A stretch of DNA of 64,000 nt, from IMG/VR virus record IMGVR_UViG_3300027851_001140, positions 1 through 64,000 of that record. One strand, given 5' to 3'. Shown here one piece after another: positions 25,812 through 34,610 of this stretch. Source of the stretch: a virus. Below the pieces are notes generated by a model. That model made no database searches. It saw only the letters and a program-made list of their open reading frames with translations, and had not been told where the DNA came from. Position numbers and translations under genes: made by a program. The stretch's first letter is position 1. The number at the start of each line of letters is the position of its first letter.

Positions 25812-27299
25812 TTAGGGCAATACAGTCAAGCTAGAAAATGAGCTTGTGGAAATAGGAACCGACACACCCAGTAAAGAAGACACAGCAAGAGTAGCTTGTG
25901 GTCTAGAGAAGCAGCAGTCCAGGTCTTCGAACAAAGATACTTCAGGAATGGTTGAATCTAAGCAGGATCCGCCATCAAATCTATCAACCAAAGGAAGGCC
26001 GTACCACCCATCACCCAAGGGGTCGGAGTCCTCCCTAGAATCTAGAGGAAGTCCGCTATCGAAAGGTATACTACCTTCGTACCTTACACTTACAGATCTT
26101 CCAGGATTTCCAGAGGGAATTACCAGTCTCTGGGTACCTGGAACAAAAGTAGCGGATAGAAGAGCGCCTCCCAAAGGGTCTATGACTGTAACCGATACTA
26201 TTCTTTCAGGCGGGTTAGACAACTCAGCATAGGCTGCTCCCACAATTCCAGTTTCTGCTCCAGTGATATCTATCAAAAATGAAGCAGGAGACAAAACTTC
26301 GGAAAAAAGAGAAGAGCTGTCTAACCTAAGACGCCCCAGAGCCAACTCCGACACTACGTCAAACGGATATCGCCAAGCACAAAAAGCAATCTCTGATTCT
26401 ATAGTTAGGGCAACAGAGACTACAATAGGAAAACAGTCCTGCGTGAGAAGGTCTATGATAGAACAAGAACCTCCGTCAAAATCAAAAAGATGAGATTCAG
26501 GGCGACCTAAGAAATTAAGACGAACTAACTCGTCGCTGACTGAGGTAAGTTCAGCAATGGACGGGTCCAGATTGTCCATAAGCTTGATAAAGGCAGCCCA
26601 GCTTCCTACGCACAGGTTTGGAGTCCAAACATGAAACGCAAATCCGCCTTCATCGTGGGCTGTAGAGAACAAATCACGAACCGAGGGCTCAAAAAACTCT
26701 AAGTCTACTGTTGTCGGCCTTACAACAGGAGTGGTGTTAGAAGCAGCAGTAACAATGTCGTCCACTCCACGAGTAGACGGACTTTCGTTAATTAGACTCC
26801 TTACAGCCAACTTTCCTGCCAAGACTCTCATGGCACGTGTGGGTGGGAGGAGAGATTGGAAGCCTATCTGGTGCTCTGTTGCCCGAAGAGACAGATCACT
26901 GTTCAGCTGGTTTCTTGCATCTTGAAAGTTTATGTCTATGCTATAGAAGTAATCCTCAGAATATCCTCGAATTAGGGTCGCATAGTTAGTGGCTACCACC
27001 AATAACAAAAAGCTTTCAGAGGTAGAACGTACCTGAATGAAGTTCTTTCCTGGAAGTAATCTGATAAAAATCTGGACAGAGGGAGAAGATAAAACTACTG
27101 TGCGAAGTAGCTTGTCATTCAAAAACACCTGAACAACGTCTCCCACATCTCCTTCCAACAAAAATGGTGTGTCGGAGGAAAAGGGAAGGGGCAACACCAC
27201 AGGTCCTGTATGCCACTGTATTCCTTCTGGAATACTAGCTATCAACTCCTGATATAGGGTCTCATAAGGCTGAGTGTTCGGTGTAATACGTAGAGTCAT
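25812..27299 (-). CDS. Baseplate or tail protein in gpI-like position
   Basis: A 495-residue protein. The first 110 residues look Ig-like (beta-rich, PFSSDTPFLLEGDVGDVVQVFLN). The segment FDFDGGSCSIIDLLTQDCFPIV and a later RFDGGSCLDSTIPEVSLFED ... CCF look like two copies of a short Cys motif. Residues 125-260 are mixed and include FAFHVWTPNLCVG. It follows the baseplate W, J and Dps-like genes in transcription order. In many contractile-tailed phages the next baseplate gene is gpI, so a similar job is possible; the sequence alone does not show it. It overlaps the upstream gene by one base. Confidence 0.55.
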   Translation of the reverse strand: MTLRITPNTQPYETLYQELIASIPEGIQWHTGPVVLPLPFSSDTPFLLEGDVGDVVQVFLNDKLLRTVVLSSPSVQIFIRLLPGKNFIQVRSTSESFLLLVVATNYATLIRGYSEDYFYSIDINFQDARNQLNSDLSLRATEHQIGFQSLLPPTRAMRVLAGKLAVRSLINESPSTRGVDDIVTAASNTTPVVRPTTVDLEFFEPSVRDLFSTAHDEGGFAFHVWTPNLCVGSWAAFIKLMDNLDPSIAELTSVSDELVRLNFLGRPESHLFDFDGGSCSIIDLLTQDCFPIVVSVALTIESEIAFCAWRYPFDVVSELALGRLRLDSSSLFSEVLSPASFLIDITGAETGIVGAAYAELSNPPERIVSVTVIDPLGGALLSATFVPGTQRLVIPSGNPGRSVSVRYEGSIPFDSGLPLDSREDSDPLGDGWYGLPLVDRFDGGSCLDSTIPEVSLFEDLDCCFSRPQATLAVSSLLGVSVPISTSSFSSLTVLP

Positions 27300-27835
27300 C
27301 AGTAACTAAAGAAATGGGGAGGAAACATTGGAACTGGACCGGGTGGAGAAGAGGGAACAGCAGCAGAACTCTGGCTCCTTCGTTCCAAGAAGAACACCAA
27401 TATCTCTATTTCGTTGGCAGTGGTAGCAAGTAAGTCTTCCAGACCCAATGTCAGCATTCCTTCTTTCTTTAACGAGGAAGAGAGACGACGAAACTTACGC
27501 GACAAAGAAAGGAGTTCCTGATAGAAGAATAAGGATGTGCTATCGGCGCTTAGAAGAGCCTCTTTTAGAGGCGGACCCAGAGTCTTCATCCTAGAATACA
27601 CATACTTAGCCTGTTGCAATGGGTCTACGTACTTTTCGTCATCAAATTGAGCCATCGCAGTGAGGCGTTCAGCTAATGGGTCAAGAAGGTCAGACAACTT
27701 CTCATAAATTTGACCATACAAGGTGTGGTCGCTGTAACTGGTGGGACCAAACACCCTCCAGTGCGCTGTTTGAGAGGCTATGGACCAGAATCTAAGCTCC
27801 CACACCAAATTAGACAATTTTTGTATACAAGACAT
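27299..27835 (-). CDS. Dps/ferritin-like protein with ferroxidase motif
   Basis: A 178-residue helical protein. Residues 20-62 match the Dps signature: H25 and H37 twelve apart, then D52 and E56, in the order HWRVFGPTSYSDH ... LLDPLAERL. In E. coli Dps the corresponding di-iron ligands are H51, H63, D78 and E82, with the same spacing. Dps proteins oxidise iron and protect DNA. A second long helix (residues 95-150) would complete the four-helix bundle, and the C-terminus is Pro-rich. It lies inside the baseplate operon, so it may have been recruited as a virion protein or act on iron or oxidants in the cell. The domain call is good; the role is open. Confidence 0.65.
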   Translation of the reverse strand: MSCIQKLSNLVWELRFWSIASQTAHWRVFGPTSYSDHTLYGQIYEKLSDLLDPLAERLTAMAQFDDEKYVDPLQQAKYVYSRMKTLGPPLKEALLSADSTSLFFYQELLSLSRKFRRLSSSLKKEGMLTLGLEDLLATTANEIEILVFFLERRSQSSAAVPSSPPGPVPMFPPHFFSY

Positions 27836-27841
27836 GAGATA

Positions 27842-28120
27842 TCACCGTGGTACTGAACGAGGAGGAATAACATTTTGACGAGAAGTGAACCCCGAAGGAG
27901 AAGATTTTCCAGTCCCTTTGTCTAGGTCAGACACGTCCTTAATATAATGACCGGGTCCTCTGCCATGATCTCCTCCTGAAAGTCCACCTGGAGGACCAGA
28001 CCAACGGTCTTCCTCAGGAAGAGCCCCATCATGCGGAAAAAGACTGAGTCCAGGACCAGGATACTGTTTAGAATCTGAGACACGGTCTATTGAATTAAAG
28101 TCCAGAAATCTATGGCTCAT
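27842..28120 (-). CDS. Small Gly/Pro-rich protein, function unknown
   Basis: A 92-residue, low-complexity protein rich in Gly, Pro, Ser, Asp and Arg, with no regular secondary structure visible (DRWSGPPGGLSGGDHGRGPG). It overlaps the baseplate J-like gene upstream by four bases (ATGA), and the next gene follows after six bases, which supports it being translated. It may be a flexible linker or assembly factor of the baseplate. No family recognised. Confidence 0.5.
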   Translation of the reverse strand: MSHRFLDFNSIDRVSDSKQYPGPGLSLFPHDGALPEEDRWSGPPGGLSGGDHGRGPGHYIKDVSDLDKGTGKSSPSGFTSRQNVIPPRSVPR

Positions 28121-29517
28121 CTTCTTACCTCCACAGTTATTAGTGAATCTGAGGTCTGTGGGTATTCAAAGGGTCTAAATTCTATGGTTTCGACAGGGAT
28201 AGTTCCCGTTAAGTCGCGAGTAAATTCCAGTATTGATATGTTGGAGACTCCTGCGACGTCGGAAGATAGTCGAGATCTTAGGTCATTGGCGAATAAAATA
28301 CCAACGAATTCTTCACGATTAACGAAAGAACTAATAGTAGAAAAGGCGGCAGCGGTTGCATCTGTTTCATCAAAGGAAGACAATATTTGAATTAGTACCC
28401 TAACTCTTATAGGAATTGGGATTGCCTTCCTTATCAGAATGTCAGACCGGTAGAGTTCTACCCCGATTCTATTTACGTAGTCTTGCGTATCTCTTACCAG
28501 CTTGTCGTAAACGTAAGTTATAGTCACACTTTCGTTTACCCCTGGAATTACGTCAAGTTCCACCCTATCATTGGCTTGAGTAGAACTTCTGTATTGAAAA
28601 GTTGTGTCGGGTAAAAATCTAAATCCTGTTGAAACATTTCCAATTCTTGTGGATATAACCTCTACGACAGGAGCAAGCGGAAGTGAAAATGTTCTCTGAG
28701 AGGCATTTCCCACATAGGTTACTTCGGCAGTTTCAGTGGTGGAGCCTATTAGGTAAATATCCCAAGAAGACCTACGAGTACGCCTGCGGAAATTATCTGT
28801 GTCAGAACTGAATATCATCTGCACATCATTGATGGAAGAAGTGTCAAATTGACGTATAAGCTGAGAGAGTCCGTCTCCTGACCCAAGGGCAAGTCCGTTA
28901 AACTTAGCGCGAATTCTGGCTCCAAATCTAGATATGCTCTCAAATTCGGTGCTTCCAGAGATTCTTTCTCTATTGACTACTCCGTCTATTCCTTCCACAT
29001 TTGTCTGAATTCTAGAGATCCTATTGGGTGGTACCTCGAATAAACTACCTGCCCCTAGAGCTTCAACGGGGGCTCTAACTTCATAGCGCCGAGTGGAGGC
29101 GTTAAAAAAAGACCCAAGACTGGACCCTAGTATGAAAGCATCTCGAAGAGTCCTAAAGGATATACTGGGATCCGATGTGGAGACTACGGTTCCAGCAGGA
29201 ATAACCAGTACCTCGTCAGAAGAAGGAGGGGAAAACGTGAAAAAGGTTACATTTCCACGTGCGGCTCTTCCCTGGGATCTCCTAAGTCCATGGTTGGCAC
29301 CATACAGCTGCAGAACCTCTACATTTTGGGATAGAACATAGTCGAGACTGAATCTTCTAGATAGGTCGTCGTATAAAAGCTCAACAGCCCTAAGCTGCGC
29401 TGCTTGGGGTCTAATGAAGAGATCGAAGATAGGACCCTTCAACGTGTCAATGGAAGGGTCCTGATTTTCTATCGAATCAGCTAAGGACTGTTCTATCTGT
29501 CTAAGAGTTCTGGCCAT
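28117..29517 (-). CDS. Baseplate J-like protein
   Basis: A 466-residue protein. The N-terminal helix and the section EVRAPVEALGAGSLFEVPPNRISRIQTNVEGIDGVVNRERISGSTEFESISRFGARI-type region (about residues 145-200) show the baseplate J/gp47 pattern, in which beta-rich domains 'G..N.p...I...........V.N....sGg.D.Es...fR.R' occur. An earlier segment VLVIPAGTVVSTSDP is also typical. In Mu, P2 and T4 (gp6) relatives this protein forms the wedge ring of the baseplate. The gene is flanked by a W/gp25-like gene (29517) with a one-base overlap, as expected. Confident family call. Confidence 0.85.
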   Translation of the reverse strand: MARTLRQIEQSLADSIENQDPSIDTLKGPIFDLFIRPQAAQLRAVELLYDDLSRRFSLDYVLSQNVEVLQLYGANHGLRRSQGRAARGNVTFFTFSPPSSDEVLVIPAGTVVSTSDPSISFRTLRDAFILGSSLGSFFNASTRRYEVRAPVEALGAGSLFEVPPNRISRIQTNVEGIDGVVNRERISGSTEFESISRFGARIRAKFNGLALGSGDGLSQLIRQFDTSSINDVQMIFSSDTDNFRRRTRRSSWDIYLIGSTTETAEVTYVGNASQRTFSLPLAPVVEVISTRIGNVSTGFRFLPDTTFQYRSSTQANDRVELDVIPGVNESVTITYVYDKLVRDTQDYVNRIGVELYRSDILIRKAIPIPIRVRVLIQILSSFDETDATAAAFSTISSFVNREEFVGILFANDLRSRLSSDVAGVSNISILEFTRDLTGTIPVETIEFRPFEYPQTSDSLITVEVRR

Positions 29518-30014
29518 CAGATACCAATGTCATCAGTAATAGCAGATCCTGGAAGATTTGGTTTGGATCCGGGAAGAAATTGATGACGAAGCTGAACTAA
29601 GAAACTGGTAGGAACCACGTCAGGTCCGTCAAATGGAGTCACATCGACATAGAATATGTAACCAGTCCTGGAAAACTGTACTACTCGGATAGTTCCTATG
29701 GATTCTATCGCCTCGAAAGAAGTAAGCTGATCCAGGCGCGTATTTTGTAATTCTTGTAGTCTCTCTATTGCCTCTCGCACCAATGTCTTGATGTATCCTC
29801 GACCGACTAGACCGATTGGACCCGATCTGGACTGAGAATTTATAGTTTCTATGTTAGCGAGCTGAGACCCGTAACTACGTTCTGGGTCGTATTCGGTCAT
29901 GAGCGCATCGGCTACGTCTTGACTGAGCTTATGTATTCCTTCTATGAGAATCGGACGACCATTACTATCGTCAAAAACTATGTCTCCGTCTCTCTTTTTT
30001 AGAGTTCTAGCCAT
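29517..30014 (-). CDS. Baseplate wedge protein, gp25/W-like
   Basis: A 165-residue protein. DIVFDDSNGRPILIEGIHKLSQDVADALMTEYDPERSYGSQLANIET has the form seen in gp25-like proteins, where a first strand pair is followed by 'Q.I...L.t..Ge....p.yG..L.....', and IKTLVREAIERLQELQ with GTIRVVQFSRTGYIFYVDVTP fits the second half. T4 gp25 is the small wedge subunit that clamps the sheath. It lies next to the J-like gene, as in Mu and P2. The call is by motif order and context. There is no evidence that lysozyme activity exists. Confidence 0.75.
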   Translation of the reverse strand: MARTLKKRDGDIVFDDSNGRPILIEGIHKLSQDVADALMTEYDPERSYGSQLANIETINSQSRSGPIGLVGRGYIKTLVREAIERLQELQNTRLDQLTSFEAIESIGTIRVVQFSRTGYIFYVDVTPFDGPDVVPTSFLVQLRHQFLPGSKPNLPGSAITDDIGI

Positions 30015-30559
30015 TATTCGTACTCCAGTAACACTCTTATCCAGGATTGAAGTTCTTGCCGTAACTCTGTGGATCCAGACGATTCCTGCCGAGAAGCCAA
30101 GACGGATAAAACAGAACTGTTAAACACATGCCTATCTCTGGCTGACACTATATCTCCCATAGACCTAGTGACCGCCTCCTGTAGAAGAGAAGCTTCCTCC
30201 ACATCAGAAAATCCCTCTAAGGAAGAAGCAAGCGATTCTCTGGTTTGGTCATATAGGTCTGTCAGCTGCTGAAACATTCTCTGGTTTTCAGATTCATTTC
30301 TCTGCTCTTCTTCCAGGAATTCAGAAAACAGTTGGTTTCTCAGGTCAACTTGGTTCGGATCGTTGTCCAACACCACCCTAAAAAATGAGGACACAGAATT
30401 TAGAGTAGGAGTAGGAGTGAGTATAAGGTAGGATTCAAATTCTTGACTTATTTCTGTTTCGGTGTTGTCCACCGATCGATAAAGCTCAGGACGATCACCT
30501 TCTTCACGAGATAATCTAGTAACTATTTCCGCTTCTTCGAGAGTAAGTCTTCTAGGCAT
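30014..30559 (-). CDS. Unknown helical baseplate-region protein
   Basis: The ATG at 30559 (MPRRLTLEE) is preferred because the longer frame would overlap the upstream gene by 32 bases. The 181-residue product is helical and acidic, with TETEISQEFESYL and a long coiled region in residues 80-150. It overlaps the gp25-like gene by one base. No family recognised; the context suggests a baseplate subunit or assembly factor. Confidence 0.55.
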   Translation of the reverse strand: MPRRLTLEEAEIVTRLSREEGDRPELYRSVDNTETEISQEFESYLILTPTPTLNSVSSFFRVVLDNDPNQVDLRNQLFSEFLEEEQRNESENQRMFQQLTDLYDQTRESLASSLEGFSDVEEASLLQEAVTRSMGDIVSARDRHVFNSSVLSVLASRQESSGSTELRQELQSWIRVLLEYE

Positions 30560-30563
30560 GATA

Positions 30564-32396
30564 CTACAATTCTGGTGTAAAACCTGCGATAGCACGTTGT
30601 GCTAAAAGAGAAGCAAGTCTAGAGGCTTCGGGAGGGGCACACCCTGGACTTCCGGGCGGAGAGGGGAAAGAACTAGAAGAGAAGGCAGAATTACGCCTTT
30701 CTAGTGACGCTCTCAAGGAAAGACTCATGGATCTAACGGACATCTTGATACTTCTCAGGTTTGCGCGAACTCCATCAAACAATGTCGTCATAAGATCCAT
30801 AACAACCTTTGTTGTTCCAAGTGCTTCTTCAAACAGAGGAGGAAGCTCAAACCCAGAATCAATAGCAGAATCTATTTGACAAGTAAGAGGCCCAGACGGC
30901 TGCAAAAGGGGAGAAGAAGAAACAAAGCTGGATCCGCAGGAAAGGTCAGATAAAGAACCTACTAAGGAAGAAACCGAGGACACATAGGAGTTCACCAGAG
31001 AAGACTGAGTTTCTATAAGAGACAATACAGTCTCCAAAGGATTTGACGTAGAAGCCCCAGGAGTGCCAGGAGATCCCAATCCTCCTATTCCGCCTATGCC
31101 AGAAGGCACAGAAGGAATTCCAGTAGGAGCAAAGCTGGATGAGGAAAATGAAGACCCAAAGAGACAGTCAAGAAGACCATTTGACAAATCATTGAATATA
31201 GAATTGGCTAGACTAAGTAGGTTTGTTAGGGTACCTAGTATTTCTGACACTACCTGCTGGGCCTCTTCCATGGCAGCAGTAATAACCTGTAGCTGAGAAG
31301 AGATGGAGTTAGAGAGAGCTTCTGCGAGTGCGGCTGCATCACTTGACAATGAGGACAAGGAGTAAGTGAGAGAGGCTGCAATCTTAGATAGACCAAATGT
31401 AGAATCTACGTTTATAACCGAAAAAATGGACACACCTGGAGAAGAAAGGTCAGACACACCTGACGGACCTATGCTACCCGGAGAAGCCCTCAGGGCAGAC
31501 CGCACACTGAGAGCGACATCATCAGAAGAAGGAAAGAATTCTATAGGCCCAGAAACTCGTGAAACTACAGCAGGGGCATCCGGACCAAAAGCGGCAGATA
31601 GTCTAGGTATATCTGCGGGGTCTCTGATTACAGAGACAGTAAAATTATCCCTATTTGTGAGAGATACAGCGTCCACAAATTGAGAGTTGGTGAGGCCAAG
31701 AACTCTGGCCTTAGACCTAGAAGATTCAGAAGATTCGGGATTTCCTAACCAAAATATATACAACTTCAACTGGTCAATGGGCACGCCAGCTAAGAGGGAG
31801 GCTCGACTGAGAGGAATGTCCACTCCTACAGTTATTTCTTCTTCTACACGTACCTCTGGCGTACAGGAGGTGGCTTCTGTTACAGAAACTCGGATGTAGG
31901 TACACACCAAAATCATACGAGTTCTAACTCCTAACAAAGTAGAATACGTACGAGAATCAGAGTCATCAGTAATAGGAGTCTCATCTAGGTCGGGAAAAGT
32001 ATCGTATATTCGATCGAACCCACCTAAAACACGAGACAGAAGCTTAATGGGTGCGATGTCTCTTGTTCCAGGAAGAATATATCTTCCATTGACTACGGAT
32101 AGGTTGAACCTATCCCCTATAGTAGCCTCCAAATCAGCTGGAGATGATGGGTCTACAAAAGATAGGCTGTTCATCACTTCTGAGGTACTGGTGTCCGCTG
32201 AAGCTAGAACGTAGTCTAAATTTCTACGAAGAGGGTCTAAAAAACTCTCTCTGAGAGATTCACCCTCTGTGCGAAGTGAGGCTAGTTGAGATCTGATGGA
32301 TAAGAGCTGATCCCCCAACCTTTCCTGGTAGGAGAATAGAGCAGCGTCTAACTCCGAATCAAGTCTACAACGTAAGGTTGATAAGGATATGGGCAT
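30564..32396 (-). CDS. Unknown virion protein with Ser-rich helical core
   Basis: A 610-residue protein. Residues 15-60 look like a coiled coil (LFSYQERLGDQLLSIRSQLAS). Residues 130-270 are mixed. Residues 330-400 are helical with many Ser and Ala, then a flexible Gly/Pro/Ser-rich part (GIPSVPSGIGGIGGLGSPGTPG) and helical C-terminal section (about 440-590) with Cys near 395, 470 and 485. It overlaps the upstream gene by one base and lies in the baseplate operon. No family recognised. A baseplate or tail structural role is inferred from position. Confidence 0.6.
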   Translation of the reverse strand: MPISLSTLRCRLDSELDAALFSYQERLGDQLLSIRSQLASLRTEGESLRESFLDPLRRNLDYVLASADTSTSEVMNSLSFVDPSSPADLEATIGDRFNLSVVNGRYILPGTRDIAPIKLLSRVLGGFDRIYDTFPDLDETPITDDSDSRTYSTLLGVRTRMILVCTYIRVSVTEATSCTPEVRVEEEITVGVDIPLSRASLLAGVPIDQLKLYIFWLGNPESSESSRSKARVLGLTNSQFVDAVSLTNRDNFTVSVIRDPADIPRLSAAFGPDAPAVVSRVSGPIEFFPSSDDVALSVRSALRASPGSIGPSGVSDLSSPGVSIFSVINVDSTFGLSKIAASLTYSLSSLSSDAAALAEALSNSISSQLQVITAAMEEAQQVVSEILGTLTNLLSLANSIFNDLSNGLLDCLFGSSFSSSSFAPTGIPSVPSGIGGIGGLGSPGTPGASTSNPLETVLSLIETQSSLVNSYVSSVSSLVGSLSDLSCGSSFVSSSPLLQPSGPLTCQIDSAIDSGFELPPLFEEALGTTKVVMDLMTTLFDGVRANLRSIKMSVRSMSLSLRASLERRNSAFSSSSFPSPPGSPGCAPPEASRLASLLAQRAIAGFTPEL

Positions 32397-32989
32397 TAAA
32401 CTGTGGTGGGCTCTTGAATGTTAAGAACTAACTCAAACTGAGTCTTGGCGTAGCCGATCTCCTGAACAAATCCGCCAGGAAGAGGAGAGGGAGATGAAGT
32501 TATTTCTCCTCCAGCACCTACATAGTATAAGGAGTCTGGCGTAAGTGGAAGGAAAGAAAATCCCATACCTATATTGTACAAAAAACTGCCTATATTCTGC
32601 ACTGAAACGGTAGACACAGTAGGGGAAGAGACCACTACCCCTATAGCAGGACCGAAAGACAAACTGGAAAAGTCAACGGCATCTACTGTGTCGGAGCTTA
32701 CCTGATACACCCACTGTCCTGCAGTTAGAGGAGAAGCAGAATTAAACAATAGTGTAGGTATAGATGAAGGTCCACCCTGAATAAGAGAGTAAAGAGTCTG
32801 TATGTTCTGCTCTATGTAGTCATAAGAGGGGTTTTGTACAGAGGTTAAAGCTTCCGCCCAAGCATCAACAACAGTACCGTAGTCGGCTGACCCTCCGTTG
32901 TTTATGGCAGAAACGTTTTGACGCTGACGTAAAAAGTTCTTTATAGCTTGGGCTAGAGTGAGTGGGTCTATGGCGGGAAACTGAGGCAT
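32396..32989 (-). CDS. Tail-region beta protein with collar-like C-terminal domain
   Basis: A 197-residue protein. Residues 1-60 are helical (DPLTLAQAIKNFLRQRQNV). The C-terminal part (about 80-195) runs through LTAGQWVYQVSSDTVD ... AIGVVV ... PLTPDSLYYVGAGGEITSSPSPLPGGFVQEIGYA, the same scheme as the C-terminal domain of the 917-residue fibre (LTAGTRYYLDTVAGGLTSTAP ... IELGFAISATQ). The scheme is common in phage structural genes, where a small beta domain follows the main fold. The gene lies 26 bases from the next one, and overlaps its downstream neighbour by one base. Confidence 0.65.
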   Translation of the reverse strand: MPQFPAIDPLTLAQAIKNFLRQRQNVSAINNGGSADYGTVVDAWAEALTSVQNPSYDYIEQNIQTLYSLIQGGPSSIPTLLFNSASPLTAGQWVYQVSSDTVDAVDFSSLSFGPAIGVVVSSPTVSTVSVQNIGSFLYNIGMGFSFLPLTPDSLYYVGAGGEITSSPSPLPGGFVQEIGYAKTQFELVLNIQEPTTV

Positions 32990-33015
32990 GATAGCTCCTT
33001 ATACGTAAGATAACA

Positions 33016-33468
33016 TCAGCTCCAGTTAATTACACCACCTCCCCCTGCGGGCACAGCTGTTCCTGTACGTATCCATGTGTCTATTCGTGAGGAAAAACGT
33101 TGAGCAGCCTCAAGATGTGTAGAAGGAGGAGAAGCTTGGAATAGAATTAGAAATCCGACCAAACCAGGAGGCGGAGTGGCGGCAAAAGCGGGGGCCATAC
33201 CCGCAGCCACCGTAGCCGCAAACACTGCCCATGCCCCTTCCATGGCAGAAGCGGTGGCGGATGCGATGACAGATGTCTCAAAAATGGAAGCCAAAGTAGA
33301 GGATAGTACCAATTGAGCGGCTTCTACAGTGACAGAGGGAGGAGAAATAGATAACGCGTAATCACGCATACATCCCGCCCACGACTCAGCGCAGCCTAAA
33401 GCAGTGTCAGGCGGAGAAGAAAAGAACGACTCAAAAGAACTTGATAGAGTATCTACTACAAGGGCCAT
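33016..33468 (-). CDS. Conserved virion-type protein, unnamed family
   Basis: A 150-residue helical protein with CAESWAGCMRDYAL near residue 25, an alanine-rich middle (ATVAAGMAPAFAATPPPG) and FSSRIDTWIRTGTAVPAGGGGVINW at the end. I recall a similar pattern (Ala-rich with a C-terminal 'D.W.RTGt..P') in unannotated baseplate-neighbour genes of large phages, but give no name. It overlaps the spike-like gene upstream by one base. Probable structural role from context. Confidence 0.55.
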   Translation of the reverse strand: MALVVDTLSSSFESFFSSPPDTALGCAESWAGCMRDYALSISPPSVTVEAAQLVLSSTLASIFETSVIASATASAMEGAWAVFAATVAAGMAPAFAATPPPGLVGFLILFQASPPSTHLEAAQRFSSRIDTWIRTGTAVPAGGGGVINWS

Positions 33469-34610
33469 TATTCAACAAATACCTTAGTACTAAGAACGTT
33501 GGTAAATCGTACTTCAACGTCAGAGGTAAGAAACGCAGCGGGCCCAGTAGAGGTAAGTACCCTTGCATCTCTGAGCCATTGCCTCATTTCCTCTCCTCGC
33601 ATAGCGGGTTCTGTGGCCTCGGCTCCATGTTTTATCTTGGTTCCTTCAATCTCTACTGTTTGCTCTGCGTCAAGAAGGAAATTTCTACTTACATTGTGTA
33701 TCTCGTCTCTTCCAACGGAAATCTTAACGTCTGACTTTTTCACGTCCAAACTAAATCCGTAAGAGGAGTTGTCGGGAAGAATGACGCTCACATTACCTTC
33801 TACGTCCACTTCCACAGAAGTTTCTTCGAGTCTAACTGTTCCATACTTGGATAGACTTCTAAGCTTCTTTCCAGTAACAGAAGACGTAGCCTCCTGTCCC
33901 TCATCGTCTACTACATGACCTTCCCTATGGTCTACAAGAGTATATGGGGGCGCCTTACTTTCTAAGGTTCGTAGGTATTCTTTAGCAAAAACCTCATCTC
34001 CTCCTTCAGGAGTGACTCTGATCCACTGGTCCTGGGTTTGGTCTGTTTCAGTTTTACGTTTCACCACCCCAAAACGAATCTCGCTGGATATCTCTGAAAT
34101 GTTGTTGTCGAGCGTTCTATGAATTATTGTTGGAGCCTTAACATTTGCCTCCAATCTAGGAACGTCTAGGGTGTACTGCATGGGTCCACCCCGCAGAGAT
34201 AGAGTACCATCTTGACTAAAATGGGCAGAGGCCAGGCCCTTTGACGTTATATCAATTTCCCCCTCAAGAAGTCTTCGGTAATAGAACCTATTCTCTGCGT
34301 ACGTAGCTCTAATTTGAAGACTAGCTATGGATTCGGCCATGTAAGCAGAAGCAAATGTTTCTCCAGAATCCACTCGACTATCTAAAATCATACGAGTGGC
34401 GCGCTCAGGCATTACCCTTATCCAGGAAGATGGACCAAGGTAAGGATGTGTTATAGGGGCACTTCGACCGGCGCGAGGTCCGGAGTAGATAAACGTGTCC
34501 TCTTCTGGATTGATAGAGGTGATCACAGCTCCGTAGGGGCGAACAGCATACTGCTCATCCCCCGAAAAGTGCCTCTTAGCGTCACGTAATGTTCTTCCAA
34601 TGGCACTCAT
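33468..34610 (-). CDS. Baseplate spike-like protein
   Basis: A 380-residue protein. The N-terminus VRPYGAVITSINPEEDTFIYSG resembles the opening of OB-fold domains of central-spike proteins. The middle is beta-rich with many charged strands (VSVILPDNSSYGFSLDVKKSDVKISVG), which fits a beta-helix needle. The C-terminus EATEPAMRGEEMRQWLRDARVLTSTGPA recalls the end of spike proteins (for example the P2 gpV region, 'a.EpvvlGd.l...l'). It is followed four bases later by the hub gene. Piercing of the host envelope is the likely job. The call is by motif order and context. Confidence 0.55.
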   Translation of the reverse strand: MSAIGRTLRDAKRHFSGDEQYAVRPYGAVITSINPEEDTFIYSGPRAGRSAPITHPYLGPSSWIRVMPERATRMILDSRVDSGETFASAYMAESIASLQIRATYAENRFYYRRLLEGEIDITSKGLASAHFSQDGTLSLRGGPMQYTLDVPRLEANVKAPTIIHRTLDNNISEISSEIRFGVVKRKTETDQTQDQWIRVTPEGGDEVFAKEYLRTLESKAPPYTLVDHREGHVVDDEGQEATSSVTGKKLRSLSKYGTVRLEETSVEVDVEGNVSVILPDNSSYGFSLDVKKSDVKISVGRDEIHNVSRNFLLDAEQTVEIEGTKIKHGAEATEPAMRGEEMRQWLRDARVLTSTGPAAFLTSDVEVRFTNVLSTKVFVE

